Below, piece after piece: positions 1-9,939 of a DNA stretch of 64,000 nt. A model generated the notes under the pieces. That model worked only from the letters and a program-made list of their open reading frames with translations, ran no database searches and was not told the DNA's origin. This DNA is from Dipteris shenzhenensis (lineage: Eukaryota; Polypodiophyta; Polypodiopsida; Gleicheniales), in NCBI GenBank assembly GCA_047967505.1, contig CM106540.1. One strand, 5' to 3'. The first letter of the stretch is position 1, and each line of letters begins with the position of its first letter. A program made the position numbers and the translations under genes.

Positions 1-2
1 TG

Positions 3-2141
3 ATCAATAGATCACCTAGTAAGAGTTTGGATGGTGGTATTCCTGAAGAGGCATGGAGTGGCAAGAAGCCCTCTTACTCTCATTTGCATATATTTGGGTG
101 TGAGGCATATGCACATGTGCCAAAAGAGCTTCGAAAGAAGCTAGATCCTAAGTCTAGGAAATGCATCTTTCTGGGTTATGGTTAAAGTGGAGAGATGGGC
201 TATCATCTCTGGGATCCAGAAGCAAAGAAGATCATACGCAGCCATGATGTGGTCTTCAATGAGAAGAGGATGCATAAGGCACCCATGAGGGATGTGGAAA
301 TGAGGAGAATCACTTTCGAGGATGTGAATTCACCTGCATATGTTGATAGACAGCAGGCTGTCCATGCACCAAATGTGCAAGAAATGGTGCCACCAAGTAC
401 TCCCATAGGTATACAATCAAGGGTAGATGATGGATCATCTATTGGTGGAAATGATGAGCCAAATGTGGCTGATATGCAAGTGGGACAGCAAGCTGAAATG
501 CCCTTGAGAAGATCATCTAGAGTGTCTAGACTGCCTGATAGGTTTGTTCCAGGGGTAGACTATGTGATGCTTACTGATTGCGGGGAGCCTTCTTGCTACA
601 GAGAGGCTATAATGCGTGAGGATCAATGCAAGTGGGAGTATGCTATGCAATCAGAGATGAGTTCACTTATGAAGAATAAGACCTGGGACTTGGTTTCTTT
701 GCCACATGGAAAGAAAGCATTGCCATGTAAATGGGTCTACAAGATGAAGGTCACAGGTGATGATGTGCCTAGGTACAAGGCCCGTTTGGTTGCTAAAGGG
801 TTCAAGCAAGAGAAGGGTGTGGACTTTGATGAGATATTCTCTTCGGTTGTGAAGATAACCACACTTAGATGCATGCTTAGACTAGTGGCAATAGAGGATA
901 TGGAGCTTATGGAGATGGATGTCAAGACAGCTTTCTTGCATGGGGATTTGCATGAGGAAATTTACATGGTTCAGCCGGAAGGCTTTGAAGAAAAGGGCAA
1001 AGAGCATTTAGTTTGCAAGCTGAAGAAGAGTCTCTATGGTCTTAAGCAAGCACCTAGAGAATGGTATCAGAAGTTTGATGCTTTCATTCGGTCCCAGGGT
1101 TTTAGAAGGAGTGAAATTGATCATCACTGCCTCTACACTAAAAGGGCTAAGGATAATAGCCTGATAATCCTGGCACTATATGTGGATGATATGCTATTGG
1201 CTAGCAAGAATACTTATGAGCTAGATGCTTTAAAGGCCAAGTTGCATGAGGCCTTTGATATGAAGGATTTGGGACTTGCAGGTCATATTCTTGGTATGCG
1301 CATCACGCGTGATCGGAGTAGGAAACTCCTTTGGCTTTCACAAAAAGAGTATGTTACAAAAGTGTTACAGCGTTTCAATATGGAGGGGGGGAAGGCAGTG
1401 AGTACTCCATTGCCTCCATATGTGAAACTGAGTCATACAGATAGTCCCAAATCAGATGAGGAAAGGGCCATGATGGCCAAGGATCCTTATGCATCAGCAG
1501 TTGGGAGTCTTATGTATGCTATGATAGCTACTAGACCAGACATTGCATTTGCAGTGGGAGTTGTTAGCTGGTATATGGCTAATCCAGGAAAGAGGCATTG
1601 GGAGGCAGTTAAGTGCATCATGAGGTACATGAAGGGTACCAAGGAGATGTGCATTTGCTTTGGTAGAGGAGACATGCGTGTACTTGGGTACATAGATTCA
1701 GACTATGCAGGGCATGTGGATAGTAGGAGATCCACTTCTGGTTATGTGTTCACCTTTGCAGGTGGTGTAGTGTCGTGGATGTCTCGTGCATAGAAGTGTG
1801 TTGCTTTGTCTACCACAGAGGCTGAGTATGTTGCAGCCATAGAGGGTTGCAAGGAGGCTATATGGCTTGATCAGCTAGTGGGAGATTTGGGGATTCATAC
1901 AGGTGTATCAACATTGCATAGTGATTCCATGAGTGCTATTCAGCTAGCACAGAATCCGGTCTTTCATGCAAAGACCAAACACATTGAGGTCAGGTACCAT
2001 TTCATCAGGGAGGTACTTGAGGACAAGCGCATAGAGCTTGTCAAGGTTCATACAGATGATAACCCTGCAGATATACTGACGAAGAGTCTACCTAGTCATC
2101 AGCGGTTCGAGTATTGTCGTGTATTAATGGGCATTGGATAG
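3..2141 (+). mobile_element. Ty1/copia pol relic, copy 1 (integrase C-terminus, RT, RNase H)
   Basis: The window opens inside a copia polyprotein. Frame 3 gives the integrase C-terminal part (INRSPSKSLDGG, then KCIFLGYG), a TAA at 183-185, then in the same frame the linker, reverse transcriptase and RNase H. Visible landmarks are KWVYKMK, the RT active site YVDDM near 1180-1195, and RNase H motifs ALSTTEAEYVAA and TKHIEVRYHF. A second in-frame stop, TAG at 1791-1793, stands where copy 2 (minus strand, 2366-4790) has Gln in SRAQKC. Reading resumes to a natural stop at 2139-2141. Gag, protease and the integrase core would lie upstream of the window. Two nonsense codons make it non-functional. 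Copy 2 shares the TAA, so both descend from an already broken parent or from a duplication. Confidence 0.93.
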
Positions 2142-2194
2142 TATGCTCATTGGTTGTTCTCCCTTAAAGGCACATTGTCCTTTAAGTGGGAGGT

Positions 2195-2365
2195 TGTGGG
2201 GGTTAAAGGTCACTGTGCCTTAACCCCAGTTATGTACAATACTCAAACACATATATAAATGAATGAAAAAGAAGATTAGGGTGGTTCTGCACCCACCAAA
2301 ACTTGTGTGGCTCTCTGTCTCTCTCTCTCCCTCTTCTGTTCTTGCTTCCGTTGAGAGCACTCTCA
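2195..2365 (+). repeat. 171-bp LTR of the copy-1 copia family
   Basis: The copy-1 RNase H stop is followed by a purine-rich tract (AAGTGGGAGGT, about 2184-2194) that acts as the polypurine tract. The LTR then begins TGTGGGGGTTAAAGG and ends CACTCTCA, giving the usual TG...CA ends. A second copy of exactly the same length lies at 13125-13295 after the same tract, which fixes both boundaries. The right end is not followed by a target duplication. It joins directly to the RNase H end of an inverted copy of the same element. Confidence 0.85.
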
Positions 2366-4790
2366 AATACTCAAACCACTGACTAGGTAGACTCTTCGTC
2401 AGCATATCTGCAGGGTTATCATCTATATGAACCTTGACAAGCTCTATGCGCTTGTCCTCAAGTACCTCCCTGATGAAATGGTACCTGACCTCAATGTGTT
2501 TGGTCTTTGCATGAAAGACCGGATTCTGTGTTAGCTGAATAGCACTCATGGAATCACTATGCAATGTCCGTACACCTGTATGAATCCCTAAATCTCCCAC
2601 TAGCCGATCAAGCCATATAGCCTCCTTGCAACCCTCTATGGCTGCAACATACTCAGTCTCTGTGGTAGACAAAGCCACGCACTTCTGTGCACGAGACATC
2701 CACGACACTGCACCACCTACAAAGGTGAACACATAACCAGAAGTGGATCTCCTACTATCCACATGCCTTGCATAGTCTGAATCTGTGTACCCAAGTACAC
2801 GCATGTCTCCTTTACCAAAGCAGATGCACATCTCCTTGGTACCCTTCATGTACCTCATGATGCACTTAACTGCCTCCCAATGCCTCTTTCCTGGATTAGC
2901 CATATACCGGCTAACAACGCCCACTGCAAATGCAATGTCTGGTCTAGTAGCTATCATAGCATACATAAGACTCCCAACCGCTGATGCATAAGGAACCTTG
3001 GCCATCATGGCCCTCTCCTCATCTGATTTGGGACTATCTGTATGACTCAGTTTCACATATGGAGGCAATGGAGTACTCACTGCCTTCCCCCCCTCCATAT
3101 TGAAACGCTGCAATACTTTTGTAAGATTCTCTTTTTGTAAAAGCCAAAGGAGTTTCCTACTCCGATCACGCGTGATGCGCATACCAAGAATATGACCTGC
3201 AAATCCCAAATCCTTCATATCAAAGGCCTCATGTGCAACTTGGCCTTTAATGCATCTAGCTCATAATTATTCTTGGTAGCCAATAGCATATCATCCACAT
3301 ATAGTGCCAAGATTATCAGGCTATTATCCTTAGCCCTTTTAGTGTAGAGGCAGTGATCAATTTCACTCCTTCTAAAACCCTGGGACCGAATGAAAGCATC
3401 AAACTTCTGATACCATTCTCTAGGTGCTTGCTTAAGACCATAGAGACTCTTCTTCAGCTTGCAAACTAAATGCTCTTTGCCCTTTTCATCAAAGCCTTCC
3501 GGCTGCACCATGTAAATTTCCTCATGCAAATCCCCATGCAAGAAAGCTGTCTTGACATCCATTTGCATAAGCTCCATATCCTCTGATGCCACTAGTCCAA
3601 GAATGCATCTAAGTGTGGTCATCTTCACAACTGGAGAGAATATCTCATCAAAGTCCACACCCTTCTCTTGCTTGAACCCTTTAGCAACCAAACGGGCCTT
3701 GTACCTAGGCACATCATCACCTGTGACCTTCATTTTGTACACCCATTTACATGGCAATGCTTTCTTTCCATGTGGCAAAGAAACCAAGTCCCAAGTCTTA
3801 TCCTTCATAAGTGAACTCATCTCTGATTGCATAGCATACTCCCACTTGCATTGATCCTCATGCATCATAGCCTCTTTGTAGCAAGAAGGCTCCTCGCAAT
3901 CAGTAAGCATAACATAGTCTACCCCTGGAACAAACCTATCAGGCGGTCTAGACACTCTAGATGATCTTCTCAAGGGCATTTCAGCTTGCTGTCCCACCTG
4001 CATATCAGCCACATTTGGCTCATCATTTCCACCAATAGATGATCCATCATCTACCCTTGATTGTATACCTATGGGAGTACTTGGTGGTACCATTTCTTGC
4101 ACATTTGGTGCATGGACAGCTTGCTGTCTATCAACATATGCAGGTGGATTCACATCCTGGAAAGTGATTCTCCTCATTTCCACGTCCCTCATGGGTGCCT
4201 TATGCATTTTCTTCTCATTGAAGACCACATCATGGCTGCGTATGATCTTCTTTGCTTCTGGATCCCAGAGACGATAGCCCATCTCTCCACTTTAACCATA
4301 ACCCAGAAAGATGCATTTCCTAGACTTAGGATCTAGCTTCTTTCGAAGCTCTTTTGGCACATGTGCATATGCCTCACACCCAAATATACGCAAATGAGAG
4401 TAAGAGGGCTTCTTGCCACTCCATGCCTCTTCACAAATACCACCATCCAAACTCTTACTAGGTGATCTATTGATCACATGCACTGCAGTCTTCATTGCCT
4501 CAGCCCAAAAACCACCAGAAAGACTTGCATTGGAAAGCATGCATTGCAACCTTTCTTGAATGGTACGGTTCATCTTTTCTGCAACTAGATTTTGCTCTGG
4601 AGTACGAGGGGATGTAAGCTCCCTCTTAATCCCACGAGTATCACAGAAATGTTGAAAGTCATGAGAGAGAGACTCTCCACCATTGTCAGTCTGTAGGCAT
4701 TTAAGCGTTCTACCTGACTGATTCTCAACCAAGGCCAGCCATTTCTAAAATACCTGGAACACATCACTCTTCCGAGCTATAGCATAAGCC
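2366..4790 (-). mobile_element. Ty1/copia pol relic, copy 2 (inverted, tail-to-tail with copy 1)
   Basis: Read on the minus strand this holds the integrase core from about KSDVFQVF (4785), including the TPEQN region, then a TAA at 4292-4294, the linker, RT with YVDDM, and RNase H ending at SLPSQWFEY. It is nearly identical to copy 1. Damage visible: an in-frame stop near 4746 in the integrase, the TAA shared with copy 1, and a 2-bp insertion around 3222-3232 (copy 1 reads KLHEAFDMKD, here KLHMRPLI then stop). The 5' part (gag, protease, integrase N-terminus) is missing beyond about 4800. The 3' end runs straight into the LTR at 2195-2365, which lies in the opposite orientation. Confidence 0.92.
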
Positions 4791-4799
4791 CACAAACAC

Positions 4800-5530
4800 T
4801 ATATTAGAGAATTTGGGAAAATCCCAATTCCCACGAAATAAAATATAGTCACTTCAAAAGTAAAATTTGATGTTTTTTATTGAAACATTAGCTCCATTGA
4901 GGACCCAAGTTTCAATTATGTTGGGGGAGACTAGAACATGCACAATACTTTCCCAATTCCTAGAAACCCAAGCAAAAATCTTCCGTATGTTTCTATGGAA
5001 AAAGGCCTTAATAGATGTGAACATGGCTCCATGGCCAAAACATTTGTTGATTTGCTAGTGAAAGAAAGATGTTTGTTGTTTCGTATGCATCGAAACCACA
5101 AACAAAAGCCAATTTATAGATGTTGCGTTAGGAAGATTCATTGGAGTATTGATATATGCAATAGGATTGTTATAGATCTTTTACATCCATCATATAAATG
5201 TGGTCTTCAAAAACAAAATTAAACTTGCAACAACTGCCAATTTTTATTTGGTATATTAGATGTATCAAATTAATGTCAAATTCATATGTTTTTATGTTGA
5301 TAAATTGCAGTATTGACATATGCAATAGGATTATGGTAGAGCTTTGACATCCATCATATAAATGTGGTGTTCAAAAACACCGTTCCATCACAATAGAGCT
5401 CATGAAACTCAGAGACATGGTCTTGATAAAAACCCTTTTTTAAATTGCTTTCTTGTACTAAATATAATCAAAACCATTGACACATAGCCAATTTTGCACC
5501 ACATCATTTAACATAATCATTAACAATTCC
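4800..5530. other. AT-rich spacer with a ~70-bp direct repeat
   Basis: No credible gene. Two direct repeats about 163 bp apart (about 5145-5218 and 5308-5378) share the words ATTGATATATGCAATAGGAT and CATCCATCATATAAATGTGG, with small changes. The stretch separates the broken copia copy 2 from the 3' end of the SET-like exon. Confidence 0.55.
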
Positions 5531-5533
5531 ATA

Positions 5534-6075
5534 CTAGTATTCATACTCACAAAGTAGCTCATCTCTGAAGGAGATATCCTTTATGGTTTGCACAGTAATG
5601 TAGCCATGGGCACTCAAATTTCCTTGTGACTTTTGAGCCCAAGGTGGTAGTTTAGGGATGTATACAAATATAACATTTGTTCTTTCTTTATAATACATTG
5701 AGCTATTTATATATCTAGCAATGTTTCCATACAATACATCTCCCACAATACATTTCACATCTGTCAATGGCTCAACGAATGGATCTTCAAACATTCCATA
5801 AGTCTTCATCCTTGGGAAAAACTTGAGGAGAGATCTCCAAGTATCATAATCATACTTTGGACCATTATATACCATCAAATCTTGTTTTCTCTTGATGCTC
5901 GTATGTACAAAAAGACCATATCCTGCCCCAGGTATTGTTGATTTCTTTACTTCATAATGGATGCCATTCATTTCGAACACGTGCTCAATGGGTATGGGCA
6001 ATTTATGTTTCCATAAGCCATTGGATGCAGGATCAAAATTTGTAATAAGATAGCTCTTCAACTTTTCAGGACAAT
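5534..6075 (-). CDS. SET-like domain exon (exon 4 of the ParB/methyltransferase/SET locus)
   Basis: About 180 codons that look like a SET (lysine methyltransferase) domain. In order: STIPGAGYGLF, the GxG motif of the SET N-terminus that helps bind S-adenosylmethionine; NIARYINSS, in place of the usual R-(F/Y)-I-N-H-S-C; and the end DISFRDELLCEYEY, in place of EEL-x-x-DY. The His and Cys of the central motif are missing, and no cysteine-rich post-SET follows, so activity is doubtful. The exon is bounded by the acceptor TGTTGCAG ending at 6076, so the upstream ATG is intronic and not the start. The stop TAG is at 5534-5536, directly after the domain. It follows the FCP1-like exon by about 260 bp on the same strand. 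SET identity is fairly sure. Fusion to the upstream exons is inferred; the only phase-compatible upstream donor I saw is a weak GTATAG near 6352. Confidence 0.62.
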
Positions 6076-6336
6076 CTGCAACACCTATCATATGTTTAAA
6101 ATCAAAGAATCATTCTTTTAGTGGAGGAAAACAAACTCACATCATAAAGCACATAGCATTTTTTGAACAAGGTACTAACTCAATGTCTATTAATTCTTTC
6201 ACAAAACAAATTGAAACATAATGTTTTGCAACAAATCTAACCAAATAGTGTCCAAATATAAATCAGAATGTAGGTACAAATGTTTTAGTTGAGCATTTGT
6301 GTTTGCAACTCTAATTAACAAGATCACTCACATTCC

Positions 6337-7625
6337 CTAAGGGTTGTCTATACAATAAAATCGAATCAAGTTGGCTAAGAATGCCCTTGCAGCATCGGCA
6401 GTGATTCCCCTTTCCTTGCATCCAAGAACCATAGCAAAGCGTTTTGCCTCACTATCTTTCAATGGCCCCATTTTGGAAATTTTTCCTAGCATGCATTCTT
6501 CCTCTTCATTCAATATAACATGTTGAGCATGCACCATACTTCTTGTAGTAGGACAAGTCCCTCTCACTCTAGTTTTGGTTATAGGTGAAGTAATACCTTT
6601 CTCTGTGTCTTTTTTTGAACTACGAGTAGACATATGAGATTCGACATTCATCCTTTCGAGAACTTCTTTGTTTTTTTCTTTGAATTCAAGGATCACTGGT
6701 TGAAAATAATAGAACATATCATGCCCTTCGACAATCGGAGCTTGACCAAATCTATTAGAAGAGATGGCACTGCGCACATCTACTGCATCATCTAGCATCT
6801 GTAGGTACAGTAATAACTCATGAAGCAAAATAGAATCACCACAATCTATATCAAATTTTGTAGGAAAAATGCAATTTTCTGCCGGATTAACACAACCCGT
6901 GTAAGGCGAAACATCAATGAACACTGTTCTTGCTAGTTTGCATTCCTCTTTAAAACAACACCACACTCTCATTAATGGTTTAAACTCCGCTTCCACATTC
7001 ATCCTATCTGGTCGAATGATTCTACTCTTTGTATGCTTGTGGCATGCCATCGCACCCCAAACCATGAAGAAATGTAACTTTCTGTTAACATGATGCTCCA
7101 AAGTGTCCAGCATGTGTTGCACCATGCCCTTTTCTCCTCCAGTGGACCAAATGCCAACATGGTACTGATCGAGCAACCATTGTAGAAACTCTAAACACCC
7201 AGGACGGAGAACAAGCCAATGCTTCCCATTGTGCCAGCTCATATGTTTATTTGACTTTGAAAAACAATGCTCGAGCAATAACCATTTCAAATCTATTATC
7301 ACTGCTAGTCTTATTTTTGTTATCACCTCTTTTGATATTATTTCTGAGGGTGACATTATGTCTTCTCCTTTACCTTCTAAGATTTCTTCCTGCACCTTGG
7401 CTTCATACAATGACATTGCATCTTCTCCTTTACCTTCTAAGCTTGCATTCACATTTGTCAATGGAACATTGACTGCAGACATTGCATCCTCAACATTTTC
7501 AAGCAACCATGTTGAGCTTGGAACTTGCATGCTAATGTTCAAATTAGGCACATAATGAATCATTGGATCAGGTGTCACATGTACAGGCAATGCTTCTAGC
7601 GATGTGAAATTGAGATGGCCAATAT
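6337..7625 (-). CDS. FCP1/NIF-like (HAD) pseudophosphatase exon
   Basis: About 429 codons open from a good acceptor (TTTATCAACAG ending at 7626) to TAG at 6337-6339. The core resembles the FCP1/NLI-interacting-factor CTD-phosphatase fold of the HAD superfamily: VIIDLKWLLLEHCF at the catalytic DxDxT position, LVLRPGCLEFLQWL, VGIWSTGGEKGM (motif II), KPLMRVW, and VFIDVSPYTGCVNP with IFPTKFD (motif IV). In active members motif I is DLDET and motif IV is DDSP. Here the second aspartate of each is replaced (K and V), so a catalytic role is unlikely and a binding role or decay is more likely. The N-terminal part carries a short duplicated segment around LEGKGEDAMS and EGKGEDIMS. The C-terminal about 130 residues are basic and unassigned. 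The upstream bacterial-style TTG start is not used; the frame runs on to the splice acceptor. Confidence 0.55.
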
Positions 7626-8330
7626 CTGTTGATAAACAAGGAAATGAAATTCATAAGTAGAAACAAACTGAAGATTGAGATGGAAAACCAAATTGTCAAA
7701 CTTTAGGTTGTGTGCTCTCAATGCAATTTGTTTGTGTGAAAGCATTCATGTTTTTCTTTTTCAAAACAAAATTGGAATACTAAAAAAAAGAAAACATTCA
7801 TGTTCATATGCTTAGTATACCCCCTAAAGTTGTTGAATCTATACCCTTTCAAGTTATTTTAATCCCCAAAACTACATATCCTTATAATGCCAAAAACCTT
7901 TGCGTAATAGATAGAGTGGAGTCCAACATTATCTAGCATTGCCCGAGTGTTCCCACTAAGAAAATATTTGGCCAAGCGGCCAAAACATATTTGAGCATTC
8001 ATATGAAGTGAATAAGGATAGAAACAACAATTTACACTAATTCATTCATCATGATTAAGACTCAACACACTTTTTAACATTTATGAACTCATAAATAAAT
8101 TTGGATGTGTATCACACTCCGAAGGCATTACAACATGCAAACACATCTTTTCATGAAATATAGAAAATTAAACATATTCAAGAATACATATGAATGTTTG
8201 AACTATGGCAATGAGATAGAAGAAATTTCCAAGAAATATTAAAAGATCTTTGGAACAAAATTAATACATCATATGGAGAATATAGGAAGATAACATATGG
8301 AAAACACGAACACCATATAAAAGGACAATT
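7626..8330 (-). other. AT-rich interval, probable intron between methyltransferase-like and FCP1-like exons
   Basis: No ORF of note. On the minus strand it ends with a strong acceptor, TTTATCAACAG, at 7626. At the other side the methyltransferase-like frame reads EEEAT then CAG followed by GTCCTT, a weak donor whose phase (one base left over) fits the two bases (AT) that open the next exon. If that donor is unused, the upstream protein simply stops at TGA 8331-8333. Confidence 0.4.
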
Positions 8331-9854
8331 TCAAGGACCTGTTGCTTCCTCTTCTGTTTCCCAAAACTTTGAAGCGTGTTTTTGTAAATGCTCACGCTGC
8401 TCTTCATTGAAGGGTTGAAGCTCTTTTTGTCCTGGTATGGTATCAATTTCTTTATCCCCTCCACCTTCAATTGTGTCATCTTCTTTTGGCACCCCCTCTA
8501 TTGCCAATATTGGTTCTTGCAAGCCAGCCCATTGTCGAATTTCATGATTACTGTAAGCATACGTGCAACATATACTTTCAACCTTTGCCAACTCCTCATA
8601 AGTCTCAACAACTGAAACAACATGCCTCTTACAAGAAAGAGACTCTATTGCAGCAAGCCCCTCAGAGAACAAGTCCAATACATATTCATCTTCTCGACAG
8701 AAACCCATGATCATGTCTTTCATGATACTTGAATGTTTTCTTTTCAAGGACAATTCAATGTCAAATTCATCATCATCATCCTCGTCATCATCATTCTCAT
8801 CACTTGATTCTTCTGCACCACTTGATTTTTCATATTTTTCATCTGCAACATATATTGATGGCTTACATTGTGCATTGGTATAGCGCTCAATATCATTGAA
8901 ATGCTTTTCCTTGCTTACCAATACACAGGCAATTAAGCCATCCATAGATCCAGTGACAAATATATCTGTAGTTTCAAAATTAAGGCAACCGAAGTGTATT
9001 TTATATTGTCCGCATGTCTTATTTAATGCATTCTTCAAACATGATACATGATCCATGGTCAAGAAAACCACAAGAAGGAATTGCACTGGGGGAGAAGTGA
9101 TTGTCATCAAGCTTTTCAACAAACACTCAAAGTGATCCTCATTCCAATTTCTACTTCTGCTTGGTCCATACATTACATCCAAAAAGGCAACCCCTATTGC
9201 CATTGGCTCTTGGTACACATTATGTATAAATTCCATTCCCTCCATGTTTGAACCAACTGTGTAGAACCTCCAAGGCCGGGTGGAATTCGGTCCATGACTT
9301 GCACCTTCACTTTGTCCCATAATCCACCTCAGATACCCCTTTGCAGCATCAGGCAATGGTGGAGTTTCCTTGCCCTGTTGAAGCTTCACTTTTAACCATG
9401 ATTCAGAGCAACCACGAATCCGATGATACAATTCTGGAGTAATTTTAAAATGTAATCTACACTCATCCCAATTTTTTAACATTAAAGAAGGCCGTTCTGC
9501 GGATATAAACATATAAAGTTCTTCTTGTAGTGTAGCATCTCTCTTGATCTGCATAGCTCGTCCTTCAATATCAAGAATCATGGCATCAGTCTTTGTTTTA
9601 GCTATGACTACTCTACCTTCTTTAATGTCATTTTGAATTTGACCGATTTGATCATCACTCAATCCATGCAAGCATCTAAACATTGAGACAGTGGGTTGCC
9701 TACGGCATTTTCCATCTTGTGAATATTTGCCTGCAATGTAATCCTCAAGGATGGAGATCCAACCATCATAAATGGCATTGCTTGTGATTATCATATGTAC
9801 ATCCTTCGTGGCAAAGCTATTGCCCAATGTTACCTTGCCAGTGTTAATGAAAGC
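8331..9854 (-). CDS. Degenerate beta-class DNA (N6-A/N4-C) methyltransferase-like exon
   Basis: About 507 codons opened by a canonical acceptor (ATATTTTGCAG ending at 9855). The middle reads FLDVMYGPSRSRNWNEDHF (about 9190-9135), which aligns in position and context with the (D/S)PPY motif IV and following helix of N6-adenine/N4-cytosine methyltransferases. Some 150 residues later EYVLDLFSEGLAAIESL then VVSVVET (about 8690-8610) matches motif I (VLDLFxGxG and the acidic SAM-ribose residue). The order IV then I is that of the beta class. Between them is an acidic run (DENDDDEDDDDEFD). Key positions are altered (DPPY to DVMY; GxG to EGL), so it may be inactive. The first ~150 residues are unassigned. 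It joins the ParB-like exon across an 85-bp intron. Bacterial beta-class enzymes are often fused to or paired with ParB-like domains, which supports the reading. Confidence 0.55.
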   Translation of the reverse strand, partial: AFINTGKVTLGNSFATKDVHMIITSNAIYDGWISILEDYIAGKYSQDGKCRRQPTVSMFRCLHGLSDDQIGQIQNDIKEGRVVIAKTKTDAMILDIEGRAMQIKRDATLQEELYMFISAERPSLMLKNWDECRLHFKITPELYHRIRGCSESWLKVKLQQGKETPPLPDAAKGYLRWIMGQSEGASHGPNSTRPWRFYTVGSNMEGMEFIHNVYQEPMAIGVAFLDVMYGPSRSRNWNEDHFECLLKSLMTITSPPVQFLLVVFLTMDHVSCLKNALNKTCGQYKIHFGCLNFETTDIFVTGSMDGLIACVLVSKEKHFNDIERYTNAQCKPSIYVADEKYEKSSGAEESSDENDDDEDDDDEFDIELSLKRKHSSIMKDMIMGFCREDEYVLDLFSEGLAAIESLSCKRHVVSVVETYEELAKVESICCTYAYSNHEIRQWAGLQEPILAIEGVPKEDDTIEGGGDKEIDTIPGQKELQPFNEEQREHLQKHASKFWETEEEATGP

Positions 9855-9939
9855 CTGCAAAATATATGAATCCATTAGAATGCAATAATTACGAAATCTG
9901 ACTTGTAAAAAACGATTCATAATTAAAATGTGTACTTAC
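9855..9939 (-). other. 85-bp GT-AG intron
   Basis: On the minus strand the ParB-like frame reads ...RENWD, then GTAAGTACAC, a consensus donor, at 9939. The acceptor TATTTTGCAG ends at 9855 and the next exon reads AFINTGKVTLGN. Splicing keeps frame (GAT then GCT). The overlap of the two flanking open frames in this interval is thus explained by intron read-through. This is the best-defined splice pair in the locus and shows the locus is eukaryotic rather than a bacterial contaminant. Confidence 0.8.

Noticed and set aside
3552-4336. Plus-strand frames opposite copia copy 2
   Set aside because: Antisense shadows of the integrase/RT frame.
6010-6091. ATG of the SET-like frame as a true start
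   Set aside because: It lies just upstream of a good splice acceptor and inside AT-rich intron-like sequence; the domain frame is better explained as an internal exon.
7229-7555. Plus-strand 108-codon frame opposite the FCP1-like exon
   Set aside because: Antisense shadow; the minus-strand frame is longer and carries the domain motifs.
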